A stretch of 64,000 nt of DNA from JBBRHQ01 sp963725315 (GCA_963725315.1 CAVRYA010000007.1:62001-126000), one strand, 5' to 3'. Positions 43,810 through 53,069 are shown, counted from the stretch's first letter. Program-made: numbers and translations. The notes: generated by a model not told the origin, from the sequence alone.

Positions 43810-45136
43810 CCTCCGCGAGGAGGTCGTCGGGCTGGCCCGCGCGCTGATCCGACTCGACACCTCCAACCCGCCGGGGAACGAGACCCCCGCGGCGGAGCTC
43901 CTCGCCTCCTATCTCGGGGGCGCCGGGGTGGAGTGCGAGCTGGTCGGGCCCGACCCAGCGCGGCTCAACCTGGTGGCGAGGATCGAGGGCTCGGGCGACG
44001 GCCCCTCCCTGCTGCTGCTGGCGCACACCGACGTGGTCCCGGCTCCGGCCGCCGGCTGGACGGTGCCCCCGTTCGAGGCGGTGCTGCGGGACGGGAGGCT
44101 GATCGGGCGTGGCGCCACCGACATGAAGAACGAGCTCGCGGCGCGGGCGGTGGCGCTCGCCGCCTTCGCCCGCGGTGGGGGCCGGCCGGCCGGCGACGTG
44201 GTGCTGATCGCCGAGTCGGACGAGGAGCGCAACACCTCCGACGTGGGGATGTCGTGGCTGGTCCGCGAGCGCCCCGACCTGCGCTGCGAGTTCGCCCTCA
44301 ACGAGGGCGGTGGGACGCTGTTCGAGCTCGCCGGGGGCGGGCGGATCGTCCTCGTCTCGACCGGGGAGAAGCTGGTCAGCTCGCTTCGCGTCCGCCTCCT
44401 CGGCCGCGCCGCGCACGCCTCGGTCCCGGGTCGCGGCGAAAACCCGCTGGCCCACGCCGCGAGCGCGGTTCAGAGGCTGCTCGATCACCGCGCCCCGGCG
44501 CGGATCACGCCCTCGCTGGCCGCCGGCCTCGAGGCTCTGGGGGCCCCGCTCGACCCCGATCGGGCGGCGGAGTGGGCGGCCGGGGAGCACCCGGTGCTCG
44601 GCGCCCTGCTGCCGGCGATGATGAGGATGACGATCACCCCGACCGGATTGCAGACCACCGAGCCCAGCAACGTGATCCCGCCCTTCGCCGACGTGATCTG
44701 CGACGTCAGGGCGCTTCCGGGGGACGGGGAGGAGGAGATCCGCGAGCAGGTCGAGGGGGCGCTGGGCACCGGGATCCCCTACGAGGTGGAGCTGGTCGAG
44801 CCGCTTGAGGGTGGGACGGAGTCCCCGATCGACACGCCGCTGTACCGCGCTTGCGAGGACTACGTCGCCGAGCGCCTCCCGGGCGCCACACTCCTTCCCG
44901 TCGTCACCCCCGGCTTCAGCGACTCGCACTGGGTGCGCCGGGAGCACGGCACCGTCGCCTACGGCTTCGCCCCGGTCTTCCACACCGACCCGGCCGCCTA
45001 CATGGACGCCGCCCACGGCGCCGACGAGGCGATCGAGGTCGACGACCTGCTCGAGATGACCCGCTTCCACCTGCACGTGCTGACCAAGCTCCCCCGCTTC
45101 ACTCGATCAGGCGGCGGTCGGCGGCCCAGCGGCTGA
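43787..45136 (+). CDS. M20 family metallopeptidase (ArgE/DapE/carboxypeptidase type)
   Basis: 449 residues. Zinc ligands and catalytic residues: LLAHTDVVPAP (His, Asp), GRGATDMKNELAA (bridging Asp), AESDEERNTSDVGM (Glu-Glu) and FHTDPAAYMDAAHG (His). The dimerisation domain with RLLGRAAHASVPGRGENP lies in the middle. M20 enzymes cleave dipeptides, N-acyl amino acids or C-terminal residues. GTG at 43787 is used. It is the last gene of the operon; its 3' end overlaps the converging response-regulator gene by 38 bp, leaving no terminator between them. Confidence 0.87.
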   Translation: MPAISDPDLREEVVGLARALIRLDTSNPPGNETPAAELLASYLGGAGVECELVGPDPARLNLVARIEGSGDGPSLLLLAHTDVVPAPAAGWTVPPFEAVLRDGRLIGRGATDMKNELAARAVALAAFARGGGRPAGDVVLIAESDEERNTSDVGMSWLVRERPDLRCEFALNEGGGTLFELAGGGRIVLVSTGEKLVSSLRVRLLGRAAHASVPGRGENPLAHAASAVQRLLDHRAPARITPSLAAGLEALGAPLDPDRAAEWAAGEHPVLGALLPAMMRMTITPTGLQTTEPSNVIPPFADVICDVRALPGDGEEEIREQVEGALGTGIPYEVELVEPLEGGTESPIDTPLYRACEDYVAERLPGATLLPVVTPGFSDSHWVRREHGTVAYGFAPVFHTDPAAYMDAAHGADEAIEVDDLLEMTRFHLHVLTKLPRFTRSGGGRRPSG

Positions 45137-45751
45137 GCTCGTGTCGGGTGGAGAGCTGCAGCTTGCGCAGCACGGCGCTGACGTGTGCCTCGACCGTCCG
45201 CGGCGAGATCTCCAGCTGCAGGGCGATCTCCTTGTAGAGATAGCCGCGAGCGATCAGGCGCAGGACCTCGCGCTCGCGCGGGGTCAGCTGGTCGAGCTCG
45301 GGATCGACCTCGGCCTCGGGGATCTCCCCGTGGAAGGCGTCGAGGACGAAGCCGGCGAGCCGGGGCGAGAAGACCGCGTCGCCGTCGCGGACCCGGCCGA
45401 TCGCCGCGGCCAGCTCCTCGCCGGAGATCGACTTGGTCACGTAGCCGCGGGCCCCGGCGCGGATCACCGCGATCACGTCCTCGGCCGCGTCGGAGACCGA
45501 GAGGGCGAGGAAGCGCTGAGCCGGGCGCTCCGCGGCGACCCGCCGGATCACCTCGGCGCCGCCGCCGTCGGGCATGTGGACGTCGAGGAGGACCACGTCG
45601 GGCTGCTCCGCGCAGCGATCGCCGCGACGGCCTCCGACACTCCGCCCGCCTCGGCGAGGACCTCGACCAGGCCGTCGAGCTCGGCCCGCACGCCGGCGCG
45701 GAACAGGGCGTGGTCGTCGACGATCACGACGCTGGGCCGCTCCGTGCTCAC
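45099..45751 (-). CDS. NarL/LuxR-family response regulator, one frameshift
   Basis: About 217 residues. The receiver starts MSTERPSVVIVDDHALFRAG (acidic pocket DD) in one frame and continues from DVVLLDVHMPDGGGAEV (phospho-acceptor Asp) in the next; one base is missing near 45610. Lys of the receiver is in GYVTKSISGEEL. The C-terminal LuxR helix-turn-helix is LTPREREVLRLIARGYLYKE then TVEAHVSAVLRKL. GTG start overlaps the kinase stop (GTGA). It should be phosphorylated by the adjacent PspC-type kinase and control envelope-stress genes. Confidence 0.87.
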
Positions 45752-47048
45752 CGGCGCTCGCCGCCCTTCACCGAGTCAGCGCGGGAGATCGCAAGGACGA
45801 CCTCGGTGCCGCTCGCCGGCCGAGCGGATCTCGGCGCGTCCGCCTGCGCGGCGCATCCTGCCGAGGATCGACTCCCGCACGCCACGGCGGTCGGCCGGGA
45901 CCGCGGCGGGATCGAAACCCGGCCCGCGGTCGCGGACGTAGACCTCGATCGAGGCGGGCTCGACTTCGGCGAAGACGCGGATCGGCCCGGGCTCGGGAGC
46001 GTGGCGCGGCTGCGTTGAGCAGGGCCTCGCGGGCGGCGCCGATCACCGCGTCGGCGTGCTCATCGAGGTTCGCAGTCGCCGACGATCACCGTCTCGACCG
46101 CCACCCGGTGGTCGTCCTCGATCTCCTCGGCCGCCGAGCGGAGCGCGGCGGCGAAGCTGCCGGCGGCCTCGCCGTTCCGATCGCCGGCCAGCCAGCTCCG
46201 GAGCTCGCGCTCCTGACGGCGGGCCAGAGCGGCCACCTCGCGCGGGTCGTCGGCGCGTTTTCGCACCAGGGCGAGCGTCTGCAGCACCGAGTCGTGCAGG
46301 TGCGCTGCCAGCTCGGCCCTCTCCTGGGAGCGGATCCGCTCGGCCCGCTCCGCCGCCAGGCTCCGCCCGAGGCGCCAGAGGAAGGGGGCGAGGATCAGCC
46401 CCAGGGCGACGACCACCACAACCGCGGTCAGCGCGGCGTCACGGATCCCCCCGAAGATGTCGTTCGAGGAGAGGAAGAGCAGCGCGGCGCCGATCACCAG
46501 CAGCACCCCGAAGACGCCGCGGTAGAGCTCGGCGAGTCGCGAGGAGGGCGCCGCGCTCGCGCCGGCACCGACGTCGTCGGCCTGGGCTGCGCTCGCACCG
46601 CTTGCCGCCGCCCAGGCGGGCGCGGCGCGCGGCCGGCTCGCCTGCCCGCGATCGGCGCCACAGCAGGGCGGCGCCGAAGGCCGCCAGCACGAGCGGCCAG
46701 GAGAGCGCGTCGCTCCACCAGATGCCCAGCTCGCGGAAGGCGAGCAGCGCCGAGAGGGTGAGCAGGCCGACCCCCGCGGCGACCCTCCAGCCCCCGCCGC
46801 CCGAGCGGGTGCGCAGGCCGAGCCGCCGCAGGGGCGCATCGCCCTCGCCCTCGGCCGGGATCGAGGCCCAGGCGATGAGGTAGGCGAGCAGTGCGAGGCC
46901 GCCGCTGAGGATCGCGATCGCGAACGAAGCCGATCCGGAGGAGCGTGATGTCGATGCCCGTCCGCGACCCGATCCCGGAGATCACCCCGCCGATCAGGCC
47001 CGTACCGGTGTCGCGGCGAAGGGGAGCCCGCGTGGCGGTCGCGCTCAC
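45748..47048 (-). pseudogene. PspC-domain sensor histidine kinase, multiple frameshifts
   Basis: The N-terminal PspC segment RDTGTGLIGGVISGIGSRTG and DITLLRIGF (from GTG at 47048) is followed, in shifting frames, by membrane helices (LLVIGAALLFLSS, AALTAVVVVVALGLILAPFL), a HisKA_3 domain with RAELAAHLHDSVLQTLALVR (phospho-His), and an HATPase with N-box AAREALLNAA, VRDRGPGFDPAAV and RRGVRESILGRM. Shifts lie near 46940, 46600, 46065, 46015 and 45825. The complete set of motifs suggests a functional gene with sequence errors. This architecture (PspC, helices, kinase) is typical of actinobacterial envelope-stress kinases found beside a PspC/LiaF-like gene. Confidence 0.75.
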
Positions 47049-47052
47049 CGGC

Positions 47053-47241
47053 TCACCCGCGGTGTCCGTTCCCGTCGCGATCGAGCCCCGAGACCAGGAG
47101 GATGAGCCCGGCCGCGCCGATCAGCGCTACCGCCATCCAGCCGAGCGAGAGCTCGAGCGCGCCGGTGGCGTCGAGCAGCACGAGGGCGCCGAGGGCGGCG
47201 ATCACCGCCCCCGACGCCAGTGAGACGGGATCGATCCTCAT
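47053..47241 (-). CDS. Small two-helix membrane protein
   Basis: 62 residues, MRIDPVSLASGAVIAALGAL followed by a second helix (LGWMAVALIGAAGLILLVSGL) and a short basic tail. ATG at 47241 overlaps the PspC/LiaF-like stop by 4 bp (ATGA). It lies between the PspC/LiaF-like gene and the kinase, so it may take part in signal transduction or complex assembly. Found in the same place in other actinobacterial PspC loci as far as I recall; function unknown. Confidence 0.65.
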   Translation of the reverse strand: MRIDPVSLASGAVIAALGALVLLDATGALELSLGWMAVALIGAAGLILLVSGLDRDGNGHRG

Positions 47242-48248
47242 GCCGTGGCGCACGCCCTCGCCTCCGCCGATCGCTGCGGTGCCGAGTCCTCGTGCAGGGG
47301 CCCCGGCCCGTAGCCGGCGCCCTCGACCCTGGCGCTGTCGCTGTTGATCACCCGAAGCTGGCCCATCTGGACGTTCGCGTCGATCTCCAGCCGCGGGGTC
47401 GCGCGGGCTCCCGCGCCGGCGCCGTGTTCGACGTCGAGCCCATCGTTGGCCTCGCCCGCGACCTCGCTCTCGCCGGCACCGACGTGGGTGTCACCGGCCA
47501 CGCAGACCGACGATGGCACGAAGACGCTCGCCTGGCCTGCCCCGAGCTCGACCCGCAGCCTGACCACGCGCCGCTTGCCCCACTCGAGGTCGCGCAGGTC
47601 GACGTCGAGGCGGCCGATCCCGAGCCGGTAGCCGTCGGCGGGAATCGCCCGCACGGTGAGTGGGTGGTAGGTGCGCTTGCCGATCCCGCCCCGGAAGTCG
47701 AGGTCGGACGCCGCGGCGACCCCGGCGCCCAGCGCCAGCGCCAGGGCGGGCGCGATCAGCCATCTCGCCCCTCCCCGCAGAGCGGCGAGGCCCAGCAGGG
47801 CCCCGATCGCGATCACCGCGACCGCGACAGGGACGCCCCAGCCGAGCGCCACCGCGAACGCCGCCCCGCCGGCGAGGGCCAGGAGCCCGGCCAGGGCGAG
47901 GGCGGCGAGCGCGACCATCCCTGCCCCGCGCCAGAAGCCGAGCGAGCGCAAGCGCTCGCCCAGCCTCTGGGCGCGGTCGGGCTCTCCGTCGGTGGGGACG
48001 AAGATCGCCAGCAGCAGGTACGCCAGGGCTCCGACCCCACCGAACAGGATCGAGATCCCGAAGCCGATCCTGAAGATGATCGGGTCGACCCCGAAGTAGC
48101 GGCCGAGCCCGCCGGCCACGCCGACGATGACGCGGTCGCTGGCCGAGCGCAGCAGCCGCCGGGGCGATTGCCCCTCCTGCGGCTCGGACCCGCTGGGCCG
48201 CGGCCGCTCGCTCTCGGGCTGGTTCATAGTGGGAGTTTCGTCGTTCAT
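47238..48248 (-). CDS. PspC domain protein with LiaF-like C-terminal region
   Basis: 336 residues. N-terminal PspC domain: LRSASDRVIVGVAGGLGRYF then DPIIFRIGFGISILFGGVGA. Four or more further helices (WRGAGMVALAALALAGLLAL; VAVAVIAIGALLGLAALRGG) precede an extracytoplasmic beta-rich region (IGRLDVDLRDLEWGKRRVV, ELGAGQASVFVPSSVCVAG, NVQMGQLRVINSD) of the LiaF/'cell wall-active antibiotic response' type. AAGGAGG precedes the ATG. Together with the kinase and regulator it forms a LiaFSR-like envelope-stress module: this protein probably inhibits the kinase until the membrane is perturbed. Confidence 0.8.
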   Translation of the reverse strand: MNDETPTMNQPESERPRPSGSEPQEGQSPRRLLRSASDRVIVGVAGGLGRYFGVDPIIFRIGFGISILFGGVGALAYLLLAIFVPTDGEPDRAQRLGERLRSLGFWRGAGMVALAALALAGLLALAGGAAFAVALGWGVPVAVAVIAIGALLGLAALRGGARWLIAPALALALGAGVAAASDLDFRGGIGKRTYHPLTVRAIPADGYRLGIGRLDVDLRDLEWGKRRVVRLRVELGAGQASVFVPSSVCVAGDTHVGAGESEVAGEANDGLDVEHGAGAGARATPRLEIDANVQMGQLRVINSDSARVEGAGYGPGPLHEDSAPQRSAEARACATA

Positions 48249-48401
48249 TGGAGATGCCTCCTTGTCGATGATCGTGGTTGCATCTCCAGCGTCCCAGGGG
48301 CCCGGCCCACCGTCTATTCGGGATGTCCCCTAGGTATCTCCGGCATCTCCCGGGTGCGGGAGATCCGTACAGGACCGCAGGCGACGAGTGGCCGGGTACC
48401 G

Positions 48402-49000
48402 ATGCGGGGTGTCGGCTTCGCCGACGTGGCGCCGGGCAAGACCCACACCTTCTCCTTCGTCGCCCACCGGCCGGGCGTCTACATGTACCACTGCGGGACG
48501 GCGCCACTGCTCCAGCACATCGGCATGGGGATGTACGGGATGATCATCGTCGATCCGCTCGCGGCCCGGCCACCGGCGAAGGAGATCACCCTGGTCCAGA
48601 GCGAGTTCTACGGACGGGTCCGGGGCGGCTTCCTGCACCCTTCGCTGCAGGCGATGCGGACCCAGAGCCCCCGCTACGTGGCATTCAACGGGAGAGCCCA
48701 GCGCTACTTCAGGCACCCGATCGCGGTCCCGGCCGGCGAGCCGGTGCGGATCTATCTCGTCGATGCGGGCCCGACGCTGGACAGCGACTTCCACGTGGTC
48801 GGCACGATCTTCGACAGCTTCGAGCACGATGGCAACCCTGCCGAGTCCTGCACGGAGTGTCGACCCAGCTCGTCCCGTCGGGGGGCGGCGGGGTGTTCGA
48901 GCTGACCTTCCCCGAGGCGGGCGTCTACCCGTTCGTCACCCACGCCGTCCGCTGGGCGGACGCCGGCGCGGTCGGCCGCTTCGTAGCCTCCGCCCCGTGA
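48402..49000 (+). pseudogene. 5'-truncated cupredoxin/multicopper oxidase, one frameshift
   Basis: Only the end of the first cupredoxin domain and the second are present: APGKTHTFSFVAHRPGVYMY then HCGTAPLLQHIGMGMYGMII with type 1 copper ligands (Cys, His, Met), followed by ITLVQSEFYG and the second domain (YFRHPIAVPAGEPVRIYLVD, FHVVGTIFDSF). Around 48860 the frame changes to GGGGVFELTFPEAGVYPFVT. About 100 N-terminal residues with the first copper His ligands are missing upstream of 48402, and no cupredoxin sequence is found in any frame there. The family resembles NirK-like nitrite reductases and small laccases. Its stop overlaps the hemerythrin start (GTGA). Confidence 0.7.
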
Positions 49001-49428
49001 AGCGAGCCGAGGCACTGCGTCCGCTCTCGCGCGATCACCACGCGGCTCTGGTGGCGGCAAAGGCCCTGCGCGACGCCGCCGAGCCCGAGCTGGCGCGACT
49101 GGCCTTCCTCGAGTTCTGGCACGAGCACGGCAGCCATCACTTCCGGGTCGAGGAGGAGGTGCTGCTGCCGGGCTGGGCGCTCCACGCCGAAATCGACCGG
49201 CCCGCCGTCGCGCGCATGCTGGAGGACCATCTGGCGATCCGCCGCGAGGTGCTGCGCCTGGAGGCCGGTGCGGTGCCGGTCGAGGAGCTGCGGGAGCTGG
49301 GTCGCCGCCTGGACGAGCATGTCCGATTCGAGGAGCGGGAGTTGTTCGAGCTGATCGAGAAGGCGCTGGACCCCAAGGCCCTGGACCGGCTGGCGATCTC
49401 GATCGAGGAGGCCGAGCGAGCCGGCTGA
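48997..49428 (+). CDS. Hemerythrin-like domain protein
   Basis: 143 residues, four-helix bundle with the hemerythrin His/Glu pattern: LSRDHHAALVAAKALRDAAE, WHEHGSHHFRVEEEVLLPGW, VARMLEDHLAIRREVLRLEA and LDEHVRFEERELFELIEKAL. It should bind a di-iron centre and sense or bind O2 or NO in the cytoplasm. GTG start overlaps the copper oxidase stop. The pairing of a NirK-like cupredoxin with a hemerythrin hints at a nitric oxide or oxygen theme. Confidence 0.85.
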   Translation: MKRAEALRPLSRDHHAALVAAKALRDAAEPELARLAFLEFWHEHGSHHFRVEEEVLLPGWALHAEIDRPAVARMLEDHLAIRREVLRLEAGAVPVEELRELGRRLDEHVRFEERELFELIEKALDPKALDRLAISIEEAERAG

Positions 49429-49447
49429 GGGGTAGGGTCTCGGCGCG

Positions 49448-50224
49448 ATGGACGGGATCAGGGTGGAGCGGCGCGGCGCGACGATGGAGCTGACGATCGA
49501 CCGCCCGAAGGCGAACGCGATCGACTCGGCGACCAGCAAGGCGATGGGCGAGGCCTTCGTCGAGCTCCGCGACGACCCCGAGCTGCGGGTCGCGATAGTC
49601 ACCGGCGCCGGGGAGCGCTTCTTCTCCGCCGGCTGGGACCTGAAGGCCTACGCCGCCGGCGACCCCGACGACTTTGGCTCCGGGGGGCTCGGTGGGCTGA
49701 CCGAGCTCTTCGACCTCGACAAGCCGGTGATCGCGGCGGTCAACGGCTACGCCGCCGGGGGCGGCTTCGAGCTGGTCCTCGCCTGCGACATCGTCCTCGC
49801 CGTGCCCGGCGCACGCTTCTCCCTGCCCGAGGTGAAGCTCGGCTTCATCCCCGACTCGGGCGGCATCTTCCGGCTGCCGCGGCGGATGCCGCAGCCGCTG
49901 GCGATGGAGATGCTGCTCACCGGCGAGCCGATCACCGCGGCCGAGGCGGAGCGCTGGGGCCTGGTCAACCGGGTGGTCGAGCCGGCGGAGCTGCTGGGCG
50001 CCGCGCGCGAGGTCGCCGCCCGGATCGAGGCGGCCGCGCCGCTCGCGGTGCGGGCGGTCAAGGCGACCCTGGCGGCGAGCGAGGAGCTGACCGTCGAGGA
50101 GGGCTTCGCGGCGCTGCGCGACGGCCGCATCCCGACCTATGATCGCGCCATGGCCTCCGCCGACGCGGAGGAGGGCCCGCGCGCCTTCGCCGAGGACCGC
50201 GAGCCCGTCTGGCGAGGCGAATGA
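49448..50224 (+). CDS. Enoyl-CoA hydratase/isomerase, CaiD-like
   Basis: 258 residues of the crotonase family. Motifs: ITDRPKANAID-type start (TIDRPKANAIDSATSKAMGE), VTGAGERFFSAGWDLKAYAA, oxyanion loops in AAVNGYAAGGGFELVLACDI and LPEVKLGFIPDSGG. The AGWDLKA segment and overall pattern are closest to carnitinyl-CoA dehydratase CaiD, which hydrates crotonobetainyl-CoA; that substrate is only suggested. In place of a canonical Glu pair, the second catalytic region reads VKLGFIPDSGGIF. It overlaps the downstream SDR by 4 bp (ATGA). Confidence 0.82.
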   Translation: MDGIRVERRGATMELTIDRPKANAIDSATSKAMGEAFVELRDDPELRVAIVTGAGERFFSAGWDLKAYAAGDPDDFGSGGLGGLTELFDLDKPVIAAVNGYAAGGGFELVLACDIVLAVPGARFSLPEVKLGFIPDSGGIFRLPRRMPQPLAMEMLLTGEPITAAEAERWGLVNRVVEPAELLGAAREVAARIEAAAPLAVRAVKATLAASEELTVEEGFAALRDGRIPTYDRAMASADAEEGPRAFAEDREPVWRGE

Positions 50225-51013
50225 CGACCGCCCTGGCGCCTCGACGCCAACCGGGGCAGGGTCGCCCTGATCAGCGGCGGCGGCACCGGGATCGGCCGGG
50301 CGACGGCGCGCGCCTTCGCCTCCTCCGGCGCCGGGGTGGCGATCTGCGGCCGCCGGGTCGAGCCGCTCGAGGCGGTCCGCGAGGAGCTGGAGCGCGACGG
50401 TGCGGAATGCCTCGCCTTTCCGTGCGACCTGCGCGAGCCCGGTCAGGTCACCGCCCTGCTCGACGCGACCCTGGAGCGCTTCGGCGCCGTTGACGTCCTC
50501 GTCAACAACGCCGGCGGTCAGTTCACCGCGCCGGCCGAGGAGGTGAGCGCGAAGGGGCTGCGGGCGATCGGCCGCCTCAACCTTGACGCCGTCTGGGAGC
50601 TGACCCGCGAGGTCGCCAACCGCTCGATGATCCCGGGCTCGGGCGGGCTGATCGTCTTCCTCGGCTTCTCGCCGCGGCGCGGGATCCCCGGCTTCGCCCA
50701 CGCGGCCGCGCTCCGTGCCGGGGTCGAGAACCTCGCGGCGGGGCTGGCGCTGGAATGGAGCCGGCACGGGATCCGCTCTGTCTGCGTCGTCCCCGGAAAC
50801 ATCGAGACCGAGGGCATGGCCGCCTACGGTCCCGAGTCGCTCGAGGCCTCGCGGCGGCAGGTGCCGCTGGGCAGGCTGGGGCGCCCGGAGGAGGTGGGGG
50901 AGACGATCGCCTTCCTCGCCAGCGAGGGGGGCGGCTACGTGAACGGAACCAGCGTCGTCGTCGACGGCGGGCTGGACGCCTGGGGGCAGGCGGAACCTCC
51001 CCCGCCGGCGTAG
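50221..51013 (+). CDS. SDR family oxidoreductase with degenerate active site, one frameshift
   Basis: About 264 residues. After a short N-terminus in the ATG frame (MTTALAP), the protein continues one frame over with LDANRGRVALISGGGTGIGR (cofactor loop), VDVLVNNAGGQFTAPAEEV and VVPGNIETEGMAAYG. One extra base near 50238 explains the shift. The usual catalytic YxxxK is replaced by GFAHAAALRAGVENLA, with His/Arg instead of Tyr/Lys, as in 2,4-dienoyl-CoA or trans-2-enoyl-CoA reductases which lack the canonical Tyr. Coupled to the hydratase, a role on an unsaturated acyl-CoA is likely. Confidence 0.77.
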
Positions 51014-51023
51014 AGAGCTCGAC

Positions 51024-52937
51024 TCAGGGAGCCGTGGGCCAGGTGCTCAGGGCCATCCGGATCGGCTTCGCCAGCATCTCCAGCCTGAACTTCTGGCGCG
51101 CGTCGGTCTCCGGCTTCCAGATCGCCTCGCAGGTGCCGCCGTCGCCCGCCTTGCTCTCCGGGCAGCCGCTCGGGGTCTTCAGCTTGTAGATGAACCAGCC
51201 GACGACGAACGTCCTGAACACCTTGACGCCCCCCGAGTAGAAGGGCAGGGTGACGTGGAGGAAGTCCGAGTAGCCGAACTCGCTGCTGCTGGGGCCGCCG
51301 CTGCCGCCCTTGCCGCGCTCGTGGACTCCCTTGAGGAAGTCCTCGACGATTCCCTGCTTGGCGGGGCCCGCCTCGCGCTGGACGATCGGCCGCAGACCCT
51401 GAATGTTGATAGGGCCGGTGGTCTTGTGGGTGATCGGGCTGGCGTAAGCGAGGCCGTTGTAGTCGAGGTTGATCATGTTGTCGAAGAAGAGCTGGCGGGT
51501 TCCCGGGCTCTGATTCAGCAGGGTGCCGCGGTCGACTCCCTCGAAGATCTTCCCGAGGTCGGCCAGGGTCGTGCGATTCGCGGCCCACGGCGCCTTGACG
51601 TCGCCCTGAGGACAGCCGAAATGCATCTCCGTGTCCTTCAGGCCGAGCTGGTGGCCGCGATCGGTGATCGACTTGGGCCCGTATCGGGAAAGGAAGGCGT
51701 CGAGGGTGCGGCCGTGGGACTCCCACATCATCGTCGGCAGTGCAGCGCGGAATTGCGCCCTGCCAGGTTGGGTCCCCGCTGACCCCGGGGTCAGGCAACT
51801 CGCGTAGTAGCGCTCATCAACGTCGGTGTCCGGATCATCGGAGGTGGCCTGAGTCCAGGTCAGCAGCGAGTTGAGGCTGTCGAGGCCGCGGTCAATGCGG
51901 TCCATCGCGATCAGGTAGGGGAGGAGCTTCAGCGTGCTCAGCGGCTGGAACCGGAGATGCGCCGCCAGGTTGGCGATAACCGGGCCGCCCACCTGCTTTA
52001 CGTAGACGCCGCGGATCACCTTGCCGCCGAAGGCGTCCTGGTTGTCGAAGGCCTGCTCGATCAGGCCACGCAGACGCCGAGTCTCCGCATTCGAGTCATC
52101 GATCCCGATGAAGGCGTAGCGGCGCTTGCCGTTCGACAGGTAGGACTCGATGTCGCTGATCCGCACCCCGTGGGTCGATTGGAGCTCGGTCAGGCGCTCC
52201 TGGTCGACCCCGTAGGCCCACCACCAGTACTTGCCGTCGTTCGGCTGCATGATCACGGCCAGCTTCCCCGGCGACGGGCGCTCAATGTCGATCAGCCTGG
52301 CCTTGTGCTCCTTCAGCCTCGCCTTGACGAAGGTCGGGGAGGCGCTGGGGTACCACCACCATTTCTTCTTATCGGCCCCCTTGTTCTTGATCCCGACGTA
52401 GGAGTAGCGCCGGCGTTTGTGGACGCCCACCGTGTAGGAGTCGAGGTCGACCAGCCGAATCTTGTGCTTGTTGATCCCGTCCGTCACCTGCGACGCGGTC
52501 AGGTCGTAGTTCCACCACCATCCCTTCTTCGCCTCGCCGCTGTTTTTGACCAGCAGGAAAGCGAAACGCCGATGGCCGTTGACCGTGTAGGGCTCGAGGT
52601 CGATGATCCTGCCCTCCAGGGCCTTCACCTTCGCCTTCACCCCGGCTTCGCTGCGGTCGAACCACCACGACCAGCTGCGCTTGTACGTGCCCTTGTTCCG
52701 GACCAGCGCCGCGGTGAAACGAAGCGGGCTCTGGCTGTCCACCTCGATGTCGACGATCCGCTCGCCGTACTTCTTGCGGAGCGTGTTCAGCTGCCCCTCG
52801 GTGCGCCCGTGCCACCAGTGCCAGGCTGTCAGCGCGGTGCTGTTGCGCTCAGGATCCTGCACCGCGGCGGAGGCGATCCCCGGCAGCATCAGGGAGACGC
52901 CGACGAACAGAGACACGATCACCCGTTTCGAGAACAT
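51024..52937 (-). CDS. Tandem Trp-repeat plus beta-lactamase-fold hydrolase (polyglycine-hydrolase-like)
   Basis: 637 residues. Signal peptide (VIVSLFVGVSLMLPGIASA). Residues about 35-330 are five to six tandem repeats of 45-50 residues with the pattern R.VDIE.Y...G.RR.AF..V.N......WWW, for example RIIDLEPYTVNGHRRFAFLL, KARLIDIERPSPGKLAVIMQ and RISDIESYLSNGKRRYAFIG. The C-terminal 300 residues have a serine beta-lactamase-like fold with the S-x-x-K motif in LSTLKLLPYLIAMDRIDRG. This arrangement is that of fungal polyglycine hydrolases and their bacterial relatives. Secreted; probably a peptidase or esterase of unknown target. Confidence 0.65.
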   Translation of the reverse strand: MFSKRVIVSLFVGVSLMLPGIASAAVQDPERNSTALTAWHWWHGRTEGQLNTLRKKYGERIVDIEVDSQSPLRFTAALVRNKGTYKRSWSWWFDRSEAGVKAKVKALEGRIIDLEPYTVNGHRRFAFLLVKNSGEAKKGWWWNYDLTASQVTDGINKHKIRLVDLDSYTVGVHKRRRYSYVGIKNKGADKKKWWWYPSASPTFVKARLKEHKARLIDIERPSPGKLAVIMQPNDGKYWWWAYGVDQERLTELQSTHGVRISDIESYLSNGKRRYAFIGIDDSNAETRRLRGLIEQAFDNQDAFGGKVIRGVYVKQVGGPVIANLAAHLRFQPLSTLKLLPYLIAMDRIDRGLDSLNSLLTWTQATSDDPDTDVDERYYASCLTPGSAGTQPGRAQFRAALPTMMWESHGRTLDAFLSRYGPKSITDRGHQLGLKDTEMHFGCPQGDVKAPWAANRTTLADLGKIFEGVDRGTLLNQSPGTRQLFFDNMINLDYNGLAYASPITHKTTGPINIQGLRPIVQREAGPAKQGIVEDFLKGVHERGKGGSGGPSSSEFGYSDFLHVTLPFYSGGVKVFRTFVVGWFIYKLKTPSGCPESKAGDGGTCEAIWKPETDARQKFRLEMLAKPIRMALSTWPTAP

Positions 52938-53057
52938 GGTCTACTCCGACCCGGTCACTTCCTCCCCCGGTCTTTCCGCTCCGATCCTAGACCGGCCTGT
53001 CGGCTCTTGCCGGGATCTCAACGGACATACGATGGGCGCAGGGCGCCTTCCGGGTTG

Positions 53058-53063
53058 GATAAT
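53058..53063 (+). promoter_or_regulatory. -10-like element for a leaderless start
   Basis: GATAAT six bases before the GTG at 53070; no Shine-Dalgarno is present. Position fits transcription starting at the start codon. Confidence 0.45.
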
Positions 53064-53069
53064 GCGACC

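Noticed and set aside
47220..48401. Forward open frame running through the PspC/LiaF-like gene into the copper oxidase
   Set aside because: Only the part after 48402 resembles a protein family; the rest is antisense of a well-defined membrane protein.
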